This document shows positions 47,357 through 56,199 of a DNA stretch of 64,000 bases, piece after piece. The translations under genes were made by a program, and so were the position numbers. The notes below the pieces were generated by a model. That model did not search any database. It was not told the DNA's origin and saw only the letters and a program-made list of their open reading frames with translations. The stretch lies in contig NZ_JAMXFC010000026.1 of assembly GCF_025370755.1 (NCBI RefSeq), positions 1 to 64,000 on the forward strand. Reading direction: 5' to 3'. This DNA is from Laspinema sp. D2d. GTDB lineage: Bacteria; Cyanobacteriota; Cyanobacteriia; Cyanobacteriales; Laspinemataceae. Each line of letters opens with the position of its first letter. Position 1 is the first letter of the stretch.

Positions 47357-48550
47357 ATGAAATTTATTTGCGCTCAAAACGAACTCGCCACCAACCTATC
47401 CCTCATCAGTCGTGCAGTCCCCTCTCGTCCGACTCATCCGGTACTCGCCAACGTGCTACTCAGTGCCGATGAGGAACAGCAGCAAGTCAGCTTAACTGCC
47501 TTTGATTTATCCCTGGGGATCAAAACCAGTTTTGCCGCCAAAGTCGAAACCAGCGGCACCCTCACCCTCCCCGCCAAACTCTTTAACGACATCATCTCGC
47601 GCCTTCCCGATGGAGAAGTCACCCTCGACGATGAAAGACCCTCCAGCGGCGAAGATAGCACCTCTGAAGCGGGAATTTTAGCCACCATCACCTCCACCTC
47701 GGGACGTTACGAAGTCCGGGGAATGAGTGCCGAAGAATTTCCCGCACTGCCAACCGTTTCCGAAGGACAAACCGTGCAACTTCCCGCCGAGGCCCTCATG
47801 CAAGGACTGCACGGGACCTTATTCGCCACCTCTGCCGATGAAACCAAGCAAGTGTTAACCGGCGTTCATTTAATCGTCCATGCGGATAGCTTAGAATTTG
47901 CCGCTACCGATGGACACCGCTTGGCGATCGTGGAAACCATCAACGAAACAGAAGAAAGTGACAGCGATGAATCAGATGAACCCGATGAAGATGCCGATGA
48001 ATTAGAAGTCACCGTCCCAGCGCGTGCCTTACGAGAACTCGATCGCATCGTGGGAATGCATGAAGGACATGAACCCATTTCCCTCAACTTTGACCCCGGA
48101 CAAATCGTCTTAGAACTGGGAGGATTTCGCCTCACCAGTCGCACCCTAGAAGGTCAATATCCCGCCTATAGCCAATTAGTTCCCCGGTCCTTTGAGCGTC
48201 AAGTCACTGTAGAACGCCGCCAACTTCTAAGCGCTTTAGAACGCATTGGCGTCTTAGCCGATCGCAAAAATAACATCGTCAAATTCTCCATCGACCAAGA
48301 AAAACAAATGCTCTCTCTCTCCGTCGAAGCTGCCGATGTCGGCAGTGGACGAGAATCCATGTCCGCTCAAATTACCGGAGAGAGTTTAGAGATTGCATTT
48401 AACGTCAAATATGCAATGGAATCCTTAAAAAATATCAGCGCTACCGAAATTATCATCAAGCTGAATTCAGCCACCTCCCCCGTCGTCTTATCTCCCCTAA
48501 CCGGCGTAAAAATGACCCATTTAATCATGCCAGTTCAGATGCGAGGTTAA
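47357..48550 (+). CDS. dnaN: DNA polymerase III subunit beta (sliding clamp)
   Basis: The 397-residue protein has the three-domain clamp sequence: MKFICAQNELATNLSLISRAVPSRPTHPVLANVLL, LPAKLFNDIISRLPDGEV, ATDGHRLAIVE, and the C-terminal MPVQMR that forms the peptide-binding pocket. An acidic insert (EESDSDESDEPDEDADELE) lies in domain II, as in other cyanobacterial clamps, making it longer than the E. coli protein (366). Confidence 0.97.
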   Translation: MKFICAQNELATNLSLISRAVPSRPTHPVLANVLLSADEEQQQVSLTAFDLSLGIKTSFAAKVETSGTLTLPAKLFNDIISRLPDGEVTLDDERPSSGEDSTSEAGILATITSTSGRYEVRGMSAEEFPALPTVSEGQTVQLPAEALMQGLHGTLFATSADETKQVLTGVHLIVHADSLEFAATDGHRLAIVETINETEESDSDESDEPDEDADELEVTVPARALRELDRIVGMHEGHEPISLNFDPGQIVLELGGFRLTSRTLEGQYPAYSQLVPRSFERQVTVERRQLLSALERIGVLADRKNNIVKFSIDQEKQMLSLSVEAADVGSGRESMSAQITGESLEIAFNVKYAMESLKNISATEIIIKLNSATSPVVLSPLTGVKMTHLIMPVQMRG

Positions 48551-48589
48551 GGCGCGATTAACGGTTTATGAGAAGAGTGGTTTTCCTGT

Positions 48590-48622
48590 GTTCCTAGTTT
48601 GAAACTGGGAACGCAGTTTTTA
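48590..48622 (+). terminator. Terminator of dnaN
   Basis: GTTCCTAGTTT and AAACTGGGAAC (48590-48612) form a stem with one T-G pair, followed after GCAG by TTTTTATT. Confidence 0.65.
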
Positions 48623-48625
48623 TTA

Positions 48626-49017
48626 CCGAGCAAGGGTTTCCCAGGGAGCGAGAGACGCTCCCACTCCCCGAATAATCAGACAGACCCTTATATTTTCTGT
48701 GAAGGAGTCATATTTTTCTTCACATTTTTTAATTATTTTTAACAAGATTAATCAAAATTATAGAGTTATAATGATTGCAAATTTAAAGAAGTCTGGCCCA
48801 ACCCTCTCAGGAAGTATATTTTAATACAAAAAATCAAGAAATATCCACCTGATGATTGCAGTCGTGAAGGGGATAGCTCTGATTCGCATCCGTCCCAACC
48901 CGGAATGGGGTGCGATGATTCATTGGTATTAACCCAGTGGAGAACAACCAGGGACTCCCGGGATGACTTTCCTCTGCATCGGTTAGACCCCTAACTTAAT
49001 GAACAACACAGAAGCTT
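48626..49017. other. Intergenic region before the repeat protein
   Basis: AT-rich with no ORF or RNA I can support. It should hold the promoter of the gene at 49018. Confidence 0.4.
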
Positions 49018-49893
49018 ATGGTTGTACAATTTTCTGACCTCATCGCTCCCCAATTCATCGCTCAATCTAGTGAAACAGGTGGGAGTGAATCCTTTTGGCA
49101 ATCAGCCCACAAAACAGTGGCTCATGTCCAAGAGGTCGTCACGAATACCACGGGTGAAACAGTCAAATCAATCGGAAAGGCTGCATCCTGGAGTGGTTCT
49201 AAGACAACAGAAGCCGTTTCCTCTGTGGGAACGATAGTGGGTAAGGCGGCAAGTAGTGCATCGGATGCGATCGGCAATACCACCTCATCCGTAACCCAAA
49301 CTGCAATAAACGCAGCAAGTGGGACGGTTCATACGATTGGAAACGCCACTTCAACCATTACTGAGGAAGCATCTAAGGCGGCAAGCGGTACTGTTCACTG
49401 GGTTAGTGACACTACTGCAGCTACTGGTCATGCCATTGGCAACTTTGCCACTGGCACGGTTCATACGATTGGAAACGCCACTTTAACCATTGCTGAGGAA
49501 GCATCCAAGGCGGCAAGCGGTACTGTTCACTGGGTTAGTGACACTACTGCAGCTACTGGTCATGCCATTGGCAACTTTGCCACTGGTACGGTTCATACGA
49601 TTGGAAACGCCACTTCAACCATTACTGAGGAAGCATCCAAGGTGATCACCGGGGCAATTGAGACGATTGATAACTCCTTCCAGAGCATAATCCCCTGGAT
49701 AATCGAAAAAATTCTGGTGTTTGTGTGGGGAATAATCAAGGGAATAGGGTTAGGAGTTCTACAGTTTGCCCAGCATCATTCTTGGGAACTATTAGCTACA
49801 GTTCTGGGATTATGTGGGATTTATGCAGTTTGGTTGGGGGCCAAAACTTTTTTCAAAGCCCCCCTTGATAAACAGGTGAAGACTCGAAGCTAA
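49018..49893 (+). CDS. Alanine/threonine-rich repeat protein with C-terminal membrane segments
   Basis: The 291-residue protein contains two and a half 44-residue repeats (from about residue 102: GTVHTIGNATSTITEEASKA then SGTVHWVSDTTAATGHAIGNFAT). They are encoded by nearly identical 132-bp units. The composition (A, T, S, G with periodic hydrophobics) suggests an amphipathic helical or LEA/phasin-like protein. The C-terminal 80 residues contain two hydrophobic segments (IIPWIIEKILVFVWGIIKGIGLGVL and LLATVLGLCGIYAVWLGAK). No family is assigned. The high identity of the units indicates recent duplication or gene conversion. Confidence 0.8.
   Translation: MVVQFSDLIAPQFIAQSSETGGSESFWQSAHKTVAHVQEVVTNTTGETVKSIGKAASWSGSKTTEAVSSVGTIVGKAASSASDAIGNTTSSVTQTAINAASGTVHTIGNATSTITEEASKAASGTVHWVSDTTAATGHAIGNFATGTVHTIGNATLTIAEEASKAASGTVHWVSDTTAATGHAIGNFATGTVHTIGNATSTITEEASKVITGAIETIDNSFQSIIPWIIEKILVFVWGIIKGIGLGVLQFAQHHSWELLATVLGLCGIYAVWLGAKTFFKAPLDKQVKTRS
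49321..49645 (+). repeat. 132-bp tandem repeat inside the gene, 2.5 copies
   Basis: Units begin at 49321, 49453 and 49585 (GG-N-ACGGTTCATACG). The first two are full length; the third stops after about 60 bp. Confidence 0.95.
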
Positions 49894-49989
49894 AATCTGC
49901 CTGGGTCATGCTCATCCATCCGCTTCAAAATCAGAACCATAGGAATGGGAGATTCTAACTCACTCGGTTTCCCAGCTCCCATTCCCACC

Positions 49990-50041
49990 AAAGCTAAATA
50001 AGGGGTTACAGCATGAATGTTGTAACCCCTTATTTAGCTTT
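49990..50041. terminator. 21-bp perfect hairpin beside tRNA-Leu
   Basis: AAAGCTAAATAAGGGGTTAC plus one base (49990-50010) is exactly complementary to 50021-50041 across a 10-base loop. It ends two bases from the 3' end of the minus-strand tRNA and about 100 bp after the repeat-protein gene. It probably separates the convergent transcripts. Confidence 0.85.
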
Positions 50042-50043
50042 AA

Positions 50044-50124
50044 TGCGGATGGCGAGACTCGAACTCGCAAGGCAAAGCCACACGCCCCTCAAACGTGCGC
50101 GTATACCAATTCCGCCACATCCGC
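50044..50124 (-). tRNA. tRNA-Leu (anticodon GAG)
   Basis: On the minus strand the acceptor arm GCGGATG pairs with CATCCGC plus discriminator A. The D arm is GCGGAATTGGTATACGC and the anticodon stem CACGT/GCGTG encloses TTGAGGG (anticodon GAG, reads CUC/CUU). A long class II variable arm (TGGCTTTGCC) and T arm GCGAG-TTCGAGT-CTCGC complete it. CCA is not encoded. Length 81 nt. Confidence 0.95.
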
Positions 50125-50387
50125 ACGCAATGAACTATCTTAGCTCATCTGTGATTAACTTACCATACTTTTCTGAAAAATGTTCACAATTTTGAAAGAT
50201 TTTTTTCAAAATTGTCAGAATTCTTCCAGGAACCCGGGTTTCAGCCTCTTGATGCTTTCGAGGCAATCTCGTATTATCCGATACATGATAGGATTTGGAG
50301 TTGGCATATCTATGCGGCTGAATCCGGGACACCCACAGGATTCGGTCATCCTTTATTGATTTTTACGAGTTGAGCAACCGCAGGCCC

Positions 50388-51737
50388 ATGCAATTCTCCA
50401 AAGTTCTCATTGCCAATCGCGGCGAAATCGCCCTTCGGATTCTCCGGACCTGTGAGGAGATGGGGATTGCCACGGTTGCGGTACACTCCACGATTGACCG
50501 TCATGCCCTCCATGTCCAACTGGCTGATGAGGCGGTTTGTATTGGCGAACCTCCCAGTGCCAAAAGTTATCTGAATATTCCCAATATTATCTCTGCTGCC
50601 TTAACCCTCAACGCCACGGCAATTCACCCGGGTTATGGGTTCCTGTCGGAAAATGCGCGGTTTGCCGAAATCTGTGCTGATCATCAGATTAGTTTTATCG
50701 GACCGACTCCCGAGGCGATGCGTGCAATGGGAGATAAGTCTACGGCAAAGGAAACCATGCAAAAGGCTGGAGTGCCCACAGTCCCGGGAAGTGATGGGTT
50801 AATTAGTAATGAAAAAGATGCCCGGGAAATTGCCCTCAAAATCGGCTATCCCGTCATTATTAAGGCAACCGCTGGGGGTGGCGGACGAGGAATGCGCTTA
50901 GTTCGCGAAGAAAGCGAACTTCCGAAACTGTTTGCAGCAGCGCAAGGGGAAGCAGAAGCGGCATTTGGGAATCCTGGGGTTTATTTAGAAAAATTTATTG
51001 AACGCCCTCGCCATATTGAGTTTCAAATCCTGGCGGATGCTCATGGCAATGTGATCCATTTGGGAGAACGGGAATGCTCGATTCAGCGCCGTCACCAAAA
51101 ACTGCTGGAAGAAGCCCCTAGTCCGGCTTTAACTCCCAGCTTACGCCAAAAAATGGGCAAGGCGGCGGTGAAGGCGGCGAAGTCGATTAATTATACGGGT
51201 GCTGGAACGATTGAGTTTCTGCTGGATCACACGGGTCATTTCTATTTTATGGAAATGAATACTCGGATCCAGGTAGAACACCCGGTGACGGAAATGATTA
51301 CGGGGTTGGATTTGATTGCGGAACAGATTCGGATTGCTCAAGGGGAAAAACTGCGCCTGAGTCAGGATGAGGTGCAGTTAAGGGGTCATGCGATCGAATG
51401 TCGGATTAATGCGGAAGACCCCGATCGCAATTTTCGCCCTTGTCCCGGACGCATTAACGGATTTTTACCCCCAGGCGGTCCCGGTGTGCGGATGGATTCC
51501 CACGTCTACACGGATTACGATATTCCCGCCTATTATGATTCGCTCATTGGCAAGTTAATTGTCTGGGGTTGCGATCGCCCTTCGGCCCTCAAACGCATGA
51601 GACGCGCCCTCCGCGAATGCGCCATCACCGGCGTCCCCACTACAATTCCTTTCCATCAAAAGATTCTGGAACATCCCGATTTTATTAAAGGGGATGTTTA
51701 TACCAACTTTGTAGAACAGATGATGTCGAAGAGTTGA
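50388..51737 (+). CDS. accC: Acetyl-CoA carboxylase, biotin carboxylase subunit
   Basis: AccC carboxylates the biotin of AccB using ATP and bicarbonate, the first step of fatty acid synthesis. The frame opens at 50370, but the family begins [20 protein letters not shown], placing the start at ATG 50388 (449 residues). Visible motifs: ATP-grasp [75 protein letters not shown]. Length is normal. It converges on ycf19. Confidence 0.96.
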   Translation: MQFSKVLIANRGEIALRILRTCEEMGIATVAVHSTIDRHALHVQLADEAVCIGEPPSAKSYLNIPNIISAALTLNATAIHPGYGFLSENARFAEICADHQISFIGPTPEAMRAMGDKSTAKETMQKAGVPTVPGSDGLISNEKDAREIALKIGYPVIIKATAGGGGRGMRLVREESELPKLFAAAQGEAEAAFGNPGVYLEKFIERPRHIEFQILADAHGNVIHLGERECSIQRRHQKLLEEAPSPALTPSLRQKMGKAAVKAAKSINYTGAGTIEFLLDHTGHFYFMEMNTRIQVEHPVTEMITGLDLIAEQIRIAQGEKLRLSQDEVQLRGHAIECRINAEDPDRNFRPCPGRINGFLPPGGPGVRMDSHVYTDYDIPAYYDSLIGKLIVWGCDRPSALKRMRRALRECAITGVPTTIPFHQKILEHPDFIKGDVYTNFVEQMMSKS

Positions 51738-51744
51738 GGTTTGG

Positions 51745-51870
51745 AGGAGATGGGGGAGATAGGGGAGATAGGGGAGATTAAGAACTTTGTAATTAACGAC
51801 CTGCTGTCTTTTCTGCATCATCTCCCGTATCCTCCCCATCTCCCGTATCCTCCCCATCTCCCCCATCCCC
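51745..51870. repeat. G-rich and C-rich tandem runs between accC and ycf19
   Basis: GGGGGAGATAGGGGAGATA-type units (about 51749-51780) face CTCCCGTATCCTCCCCAT units (about 51823-51860), giving a long imperfect hairpin between convergent genes. Confidence 0.75.
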
Positions 51871-51877
51871 TATCTAA

Positions 51878-52165
51878 CTACATCATCATCCGCAACAACC
51901 CTTGCTGACCCAAGAGAATTTCACGGAGTAGACTGAAGATACCGACCCAGATAATGGGGGTAATGTCTACACCGCCTAGGGGGGCGATGATTTTGCGGGT
52001 TGGGGCTAGGAAGGGTTCTGTGGGGAGGGCAATTAGGACCCAGGGAAATTTAGTGAGTTCGACTTGGGGATACCAGGTTAGGATAATCCGGAAAATGAAG
52101 CATAGGGTCATCACGACTAAGAGGGGGCCAATGATCCAACTGGCGATCGCTACCGATGTCATCAT
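51878..52165 (-). CDS. ycf19: YggT family membrane protein (Ycf19)
   Basis: The 95-residue protein has two membrane helices: IASWIIGPLLVVMTLCFIFRIILTWYP and PIIWVGIFSLLREILLG. The conserved loop is PTEPFLAPTRKIIAPLGGVDITPI. This is the plastid Ycf19/YggT pattern. Members are linked to membrane organisation or thylakoid maintenance; the exact function is not settled. The C-terminus ends in a Met-rich tail. Confidence 0.92.
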   Translation of the reverse strand: MMTSVAIASWIIGPLLVVMTLCFIFRIILTWYPQVELTKFPWVLIALPTEPFLAPTRKIIAPLGGVDITPIIWVGIFSLLREILLGQQGLLRMMM

Positions 52166-52364
52166 GAGTAAAAATTTAAGTTTTGTTACAACCTTGTTAA
52201 CTCCATTCTATTTCAATCCCTGCCCCCTGGTGTAGCCCCTTGTTGTTGCTTCTCCCCTTGAATCCCTAAGTGATGGAGTTTTGGAATTGGAATAAACTGG
52301 ACTTCTCAACGGGGTAACGGTTTAATAAAATGATAGAAATGTAAATCTTGTTTAAGGAGATACT

Positions 52365-52484
52365 ATGACGCCATCACTCGCCAACCTTTTTTGGAGCCTC
52401 TTCTGGGGTGCATTCCTGATCGTGATCCCCGCCACTGCTGCCCTGATCTTCATCAGCCAGAAAGATAAAGTGCAACGGTTCTAA
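52365..52484 (+). CDS. psbX: Photosystem II protein X
   Basis: This 39-residue single-helix subunit of photosystem II begins MTPSLANLFWSLFWGAFLIV and ends ISQKDKVQRF, the hallmark of PsbX (SQxDKVQR). It sits in the thylakoid membrane near the QB site side of the complex and cytochrome b559. AAGGAGA lies seven bases before the ATG. It is too short for routine ORF finding. ycf66 follows on the same strand. Confidence 0.93.
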   Translation: MTPSLANLFWSLFWGAFLIVIPATAALIFISQKDKVQRF

Positions 52485-52500
52485 ACCGGCGAACTCGATG

Positions 52501-52569
52501 GAAACCTCAGCGCAGCGCGATCGCCAACCCATTTAGGAAGGTTAGGGACTCCCTATACGCTGAGGTTTC
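52501..52569 (+). terminator. Hairpin downstream of psbX
   Basis: GAAACCTCAGCG (52501-52512) pairs with CGCTGAGGTTTC (52558-52569), 12 perfect pairs around a 45-base loop, beginning 17 bases after the psbX stop. T residues follow only sparsely. Confidence 0.55.
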
Positions 52570-52700
52570 TTCGCTTACCCGGAAGGGCAATTGCCCTAAA
52601 CAGAAGCCCAACTTATGCTCATCCCAATCCAAGCGAATCTGGAGCGGGTGGAGATTTAGCGGGATACTCGCTAACATAAAAAAGATGAAGGAGAGAGCAG

Positions 52701-53507
52701 ATGGTAAATTTTAGTCTCAACTTAGCGAGTATCGTCGGAATCGCGATCGCCATCGGTGGGGCCGGACTCTATGCCGTCCGCTCATGGCGTCCCGAACTAT
52801 CGCGAGATACCGATCTGTTTTTTGCAGCAGTGGGGTTACTTTGTGGCGGCATTCTGTTCTTTTACGGATGGCGCTTTGACCCAATTATGCAGTTTGGTCA
52901 GATTCTGTTGGGGGGGTCAGCAATCTACTTTGCCTTTGACAATATTCGTTTGCGCGGTGTCACCACCAATCAGGCGAAGCGCCAATCGGGGCGAATTGTA
53001 GATGAAGAGCGTCCCGTCAGTAGCGTCTACCGAGTAGATGCGGAACTCGACGAAATCGAATCCTACTACGAAGAAAATCCTACCCGACGCCGGATCAAAG
53101 GGACTCAGGACCCCCGAGCGTCTCGCAATTCCTATTATGCGGATGAGGCCCCCAGACGTCCGCCCAGTCGCCGGTCCAGCGGCGATCGCACCAATCCCAG
53201 TACCCGTGCAACTCGTTCCCGCTCAACGGAACGCCCGCCTACAGGTCCTTCTTATCCAGAATGGGAGGCATCGGTGGATACGACGGAGGAAAAATCCTCT
53301 CGACGTCCCCCATCCAGTGCAGGGAGTTCAGGGAGTAGAAGACCCCCAGGTGCTCGTCCCTCGCGGACTCCTCCCCCCGAGGAACGGACCCGCAGACCCC
53401 CAGCCTCAGAAGAACCGGCACCGAATGATTATGTAGATTATCAACCGATCGACCCCATCGAAGAGGACGATCGCGAACAAGATAATACGGGGAATTTCGA
53501 TTATTAA
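52701..53507 (+). CDS. ycf66: Ycf66 family protein
   Basis: The 268-residue protein has the Ycf66 membrane domain in the first 95 residues: three hydrophobic segments (ASIVGIAIAIGGAGLYAV, LFFAAVGLLCGGILFFYGW, QFGQILLGGSAIYFAFD). A long disordered Arg/Pro/Ser-rich tail follows (PPSRRSSGDR, SSRRPPSSAG) with an acidic end. Plastid and cyanobacterial Ycf66 function is unknown. AGGAGAGAG precedes the ATG. Confidence 0.92.
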   Translation: MVNFSLNLASIVGIAIAIGGAGLYAVRSWRPELSRDTDLFFAAVGLLCGGILFFYGWRFDPIMQFGQILLGGSAIYFAFDNIRLRGVTTNQAKRQSGRIVDEERPVSSVYRVDAELDEIESYYEENPTRRRIKGTQDPRASRNSYYADEAPRRPPSRRSSGDRTNPSTRATRSRSTERPPTGPSYPEWEASVDTTEEKSSRRPPSSAGSSGSRRPPGARPSRTPPPEERTRRPPASEEPAPNDYVDYQPIDPIEEDDREQDNTGNFDY

Positions 53508-53657
53508 ACAACCGGGGACAGAAACGGGCGATCGGGGGCAATTGATGGCGATCGCCCCTTTGTTAATTGCCCCTTTGTTAATTGATTTAATTTGATTCCG
53601 TCCGTGCCATTCCCCCCCAAATTGTGGCCTCCCTGTCCTCAACTGGGAAAAACCAAG

Positions 53658-54230
53658 GTGAACAGATTCGCTCCAAAAACCCTCATCCGCCACAGCCTAA
53701 CCTTAGTTTTTGGGTTAAGTCTTGGCAGCTTTTTAGTCGGATGTAACCCTACCAGTATCCCGATCGGACCCACTTCTATCAATAGTCGCTATACCGACGA
53801 ACAGCCGTCCTTGAGTGCTAATGGGCGCTTTTTAGCCTTTGTTTCCAATCGCAATGGCAGCCGAAATATCTTACTGTATGACTTGCAAAATCGACAGTTC
53901 GCCGATTTACCAGGGTTGAACCGGCAAAATGCGATCGCCGAAAGTCCCAGCATCAGCAACACCGCCCGTTATATCGTCTACCTCACCAGTAACCAAGGCC
54001 GGTCCTCGGTAATCTTGTACGATCGCATCACCCGAGGTTCCCAAGTCATTTACCAACCCTATCAAGGGTGGATTCGCAATCCCAAAATTAGCCCGGATGG
54101 TCGTTATATTGTCTTTGAAAGTGGCGGTCGTGGTCAATGGGATATCGAAGTCCTTGATCGCGGACCCAGTATTGAATTAGACCTCATCGATGGCGTTCCC
54201 TCCGGTTTCTCCCTCACCGGACCGCAGTAA
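53658..54230 (+). CDS. PD40/TolB-like lipoprotein
   Basis: The frame is open from a TTG at 53592, but GTG at 53658 starts a good lipoprotein signal: NRFAPKTLIRHSLTLVFGLS, then LVGC lipobox (191 residues). About three PD40 (WD40-like) beta-propeller units follow: DEQPSLSANGRFLAFVSNRNG, ESPSISNTARYIVYLTSNQG, RNPKISPDGRYIVFESGGRG. This is too few to close a propeller, so it may dimerise or pair with the next gene product. Periplasmic, membrane-tethered; function unknown. It lies 49 bp before its paralogue. Confidence 0.82.
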   Translation: MNRFAPKTLIRHSLTLVFGLSLGSFLVGCNPTSIPIGPTSINSRYTDEQPSLSANGRFLAFVSNRNGSRNILLYDLQNRQFADLPGLNRQNAIAESPSISNTARYIVYLTSNQGRSSVILYDRITRGSQVIYQPYQGWIRNPKISPDGRYIVFESGGRGQWDIEVLDRGPSIELDLIDGVPSGFSLTGPQ

Positions 54231-54278
54231 TTTAAAATTTTATTTCAGGGTAATTCACCTTAAAAAAACCGTGAAATT

Positions 54279-54806
54279 GTGAAGCGCTTTCTGTTGATTC
54301 CAATGGTTTCCCTGGTCAGCCTTTTGAGTAGCTGCACCACCTACCCGCGTTTGCTTAACTTTACCTTCGATCCCGCAGGACGGAGTTTAAATAGTCCCAG
54401 TGATGATATCACCCCACAAATCTCGGGACGTTTTATTACCTTTGTCTCCGATCGCCAGGGAAGACAAGATGTCTACCTCTTTGATGGCAACACTCGTCGC
54501 CTCGTCGATATCCCTGGATTAAACCAACTCGATATCCTTGCCTCCCACCCTGGCATCTCCGAAGATGGACGTTATATCGTCTTTGCCGGAACCCGTCAGG
54601 GACAATCCAATATCTACCTCCACGATCGCGAAACCCGACAGTTACGCAACCTCACGGAAAACTTTAAAGCAGAAGTTCGCAACCCCGTCATCAGCGCCGA
54701 TGGTAGTACCATTGCCTTTGAATCCAGCGCTAACGGACAATGGGATCTCATGATTCTGGATGCGCGATCGGGTCAACCCCTCGACATCCCGATCGCCCCC
54801 CGTTAA
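54279..54806 (+). CDS. PD40/TolB-like lipoprotein, paralogue
   Basis: The 175-residue protein starts at GTG (KRFLLIPMVSLVSLLSSC, lipobox LLSSC). It has three PD40 units: ITPQISGRFITFVSDRQGRQDVYLFD, ASHPGISEDGRYIVFAGTRQGQSNIYLHD, RNPVISADGSTIAFESSANGQWDLMILD. It is homologous to the preceding protein along its length, indicating a local duplication. Together the two supply about six blades. Role unknown. Confidence 0.82.
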   Translation: MKRFLLIPMVSLVSLLSSCTTYPRLLNFTFDPAGRSLNSPSDDITPQISGRFITFVSDRQGRQDVYLFDGNTRRLVDIPGLNQLDILASHPGISEDGRYIVFAGTRQGQSNIYLHDRETRQLRNLTENFKAEVRNPVISADGSTIAFESSANGQWDLMILDARSGQPLDIPIAPR

Positions 54807-54831
54807 CCCAAATCATTCCCCAGTTCCTAGT

Positions 54832-54882
54832 AACAACTGAAGTCGTTATCCTTCTGATTTTGTAGTAACAACTTCAGTCGTT
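54832..54882. repeat. Second copy of the AACAACTTCAGTCGTT element
   Basis: AACAACTGAAGTCGTT (54832-54847) and AACAACTTCAGTCGTT (54867-54882) form an imperfect inverted repeat just after the lipoprotein gene; see 39030-39077. Confidence 0.85.
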
Positions 54883-54939
54883 TTCGGTTATTTCATCACA
54901 GCCGAGTCCTTCCGGGTTTTATTGCCCGGATTACCCCCG

Positions 54940-55953
54940 TTAAATCAGGGGATAAGCACCTCCCCAGTCAGAAAAAGCCGATAAAGTAAGGGCATAGTTA
55001 GTATTTTCATTGGCGGCGAAAACGCGGACATAATAAGACCCTTCTACTAAATTGCCATTGAGTGAGGTAGTCGGTCCTCCAAAACCGCTTGATCCGCTCA
55101 ATCCATTGGCCCCAGCCATAAAGACTTCATCCGGCTGAAGAATTCCATCCTGATTAGCATCCCGGTAAACTTCTAAACCCACTTGCGGTCCCGAGATAGA
55201 CCCATTAAAATTGCTGTTCTGATTCAGATGAAACCGATAGTAATCATTCAGGTCATCCGGAGCCCCTACCACATCGCTAAAGGTGATGTTAAAGTTGCTC
55301 AAAGTCATTCCCAGGTCAGAATTGAGAGTATCCCCAGTTCCGGGAGAGAGGGGGTCAAAGGACACAGGTTCATCCAAGGGTGGAATTTCCGGCAGAGGTC
55401 CGGGGGGTTCCGCAGTGAAGTTCCCAGGAAAGATTGGGGGTACAGAGCTTTGCAGGGGGGGGGAGAGACTGGCAACCACTGGGGAATCCATTAATGGAGG
55501 CAGATTAAAGGGCAGGGGCAAGATTTCACCGGATGCTGAGGGCGGGGGGGCGATCGCGATCGGTTCCGTCGGGGCAATTCCTGGGCGTCCTTCCTGGAAT
55601 CCAAAGGTCCGGAAATGTTCAAACAGTTGTTCGTTTGTCTCAAGTCCGGCGGCAGTTACGTCCGGATGAGCATCTCGATAAAAAGCCGCATCAAACTGTT
55701 CTGAAAACTGCCGTCCCTCGCTTACCCCCACACTCTGCAAATGTTCAAATAATTGCCGGTTGGTCGTTAAACCTGCTGCTTCTAAGTCGGGATTGTTCCG
55801 ACGATAAACATTGAGATTAACCCAGGGAGAAAATGGCCGTGCCTCATCTAAACCAAAATTTAGCCAGTGTTCCCTGAGTTGAGTCTCATCTAAATTTTGT
55901 AAATCTGAGGAGTTAGCTCGATAAAATTGGGGATCAAATAGGTTGACAACCAT
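54940..55953 (-). CDS. Repeat protein with C-terminal PPC-like domain
   Basis: The 337-residue protein starts with three 45-residue repeats: FDPQFYRANSSDLQNLDETQLREHW, NLNVYRRNNPDLEAAGLTTNRQLFEHL, FDAAFYRDAHPDVTAAGLETNEQLFEHF, each followed by a FG..EGRP turn. A Pro-rich linker (about 125-200) leads to a beta domain (about 215-335) with DLNDYYRFHLNQNSNFNGSIS, EVYRDANQDGILQPDEV and GSYYVRVFAANENTNYALTLS. This is the bacterial pre-peptidase C-terminal (PPC) pattern of exported proteins. No signal peptide is seen; type I-like export is possible. The Y..ANPDL repeats occur in cyanobacterial surface proteins. Confidence 0.75.
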   Translation of the reverse strand: MVVNLFDPQFYRANSSDLQNLDETQLREHWLNFGLDEARPFSPWVNLNVYRRNNPDLEAAGLTTNRQLFEHLQSVGVSEGRQFSEQFDAAFYRDAHPDVTAAGLETNEQLFEHFRTFGFQEGRPGIAPTEPIAIAPPPSASGEILPLPFNLPPLMDSPVVASLSPPLQSSVPPIFPGNFTAEPPGPLPEIPPLDEPVSFDPLSPGTGDTLNSDLGMTLSNFNITFSDVVGAPDDLNDYYRFHLNQNSNFNGSISGPQVGLEVYRDANQDGILQPDEVFMAGANGLSGSSGFGGPTTSLNGNLVEGSYYVRVFAANENTNYALTLSAFSDWGGAYPLI

Positions 55954-56199
55954 TGCTTACCTCTCTATGAATTTATTAAAGCTCTTTTAGGGGGAATCCC
56001 GGACAAGCGATCGCCCAACTCCCGCGAAACGCGCAACTATCAGACATCGCCAATCCCGAGTTCATTAACGGAAGGGTTCGCGACTAAATACAGGGTAACA
56101 TAAGGAATAACTAGATCCCCTGGGGGGCGATCGCCAGAGGGAACTCCCCCGTCCATTGGATTGAAAACCTCTCGTATTTCCCAGGAGTTGGGTCTCAGT

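Noticed and set aside
50370-50387. Earlier start for accC
   Set aside because: The family begins at the [17 protein letters not shown] sequence; the six extra residues are not typical.
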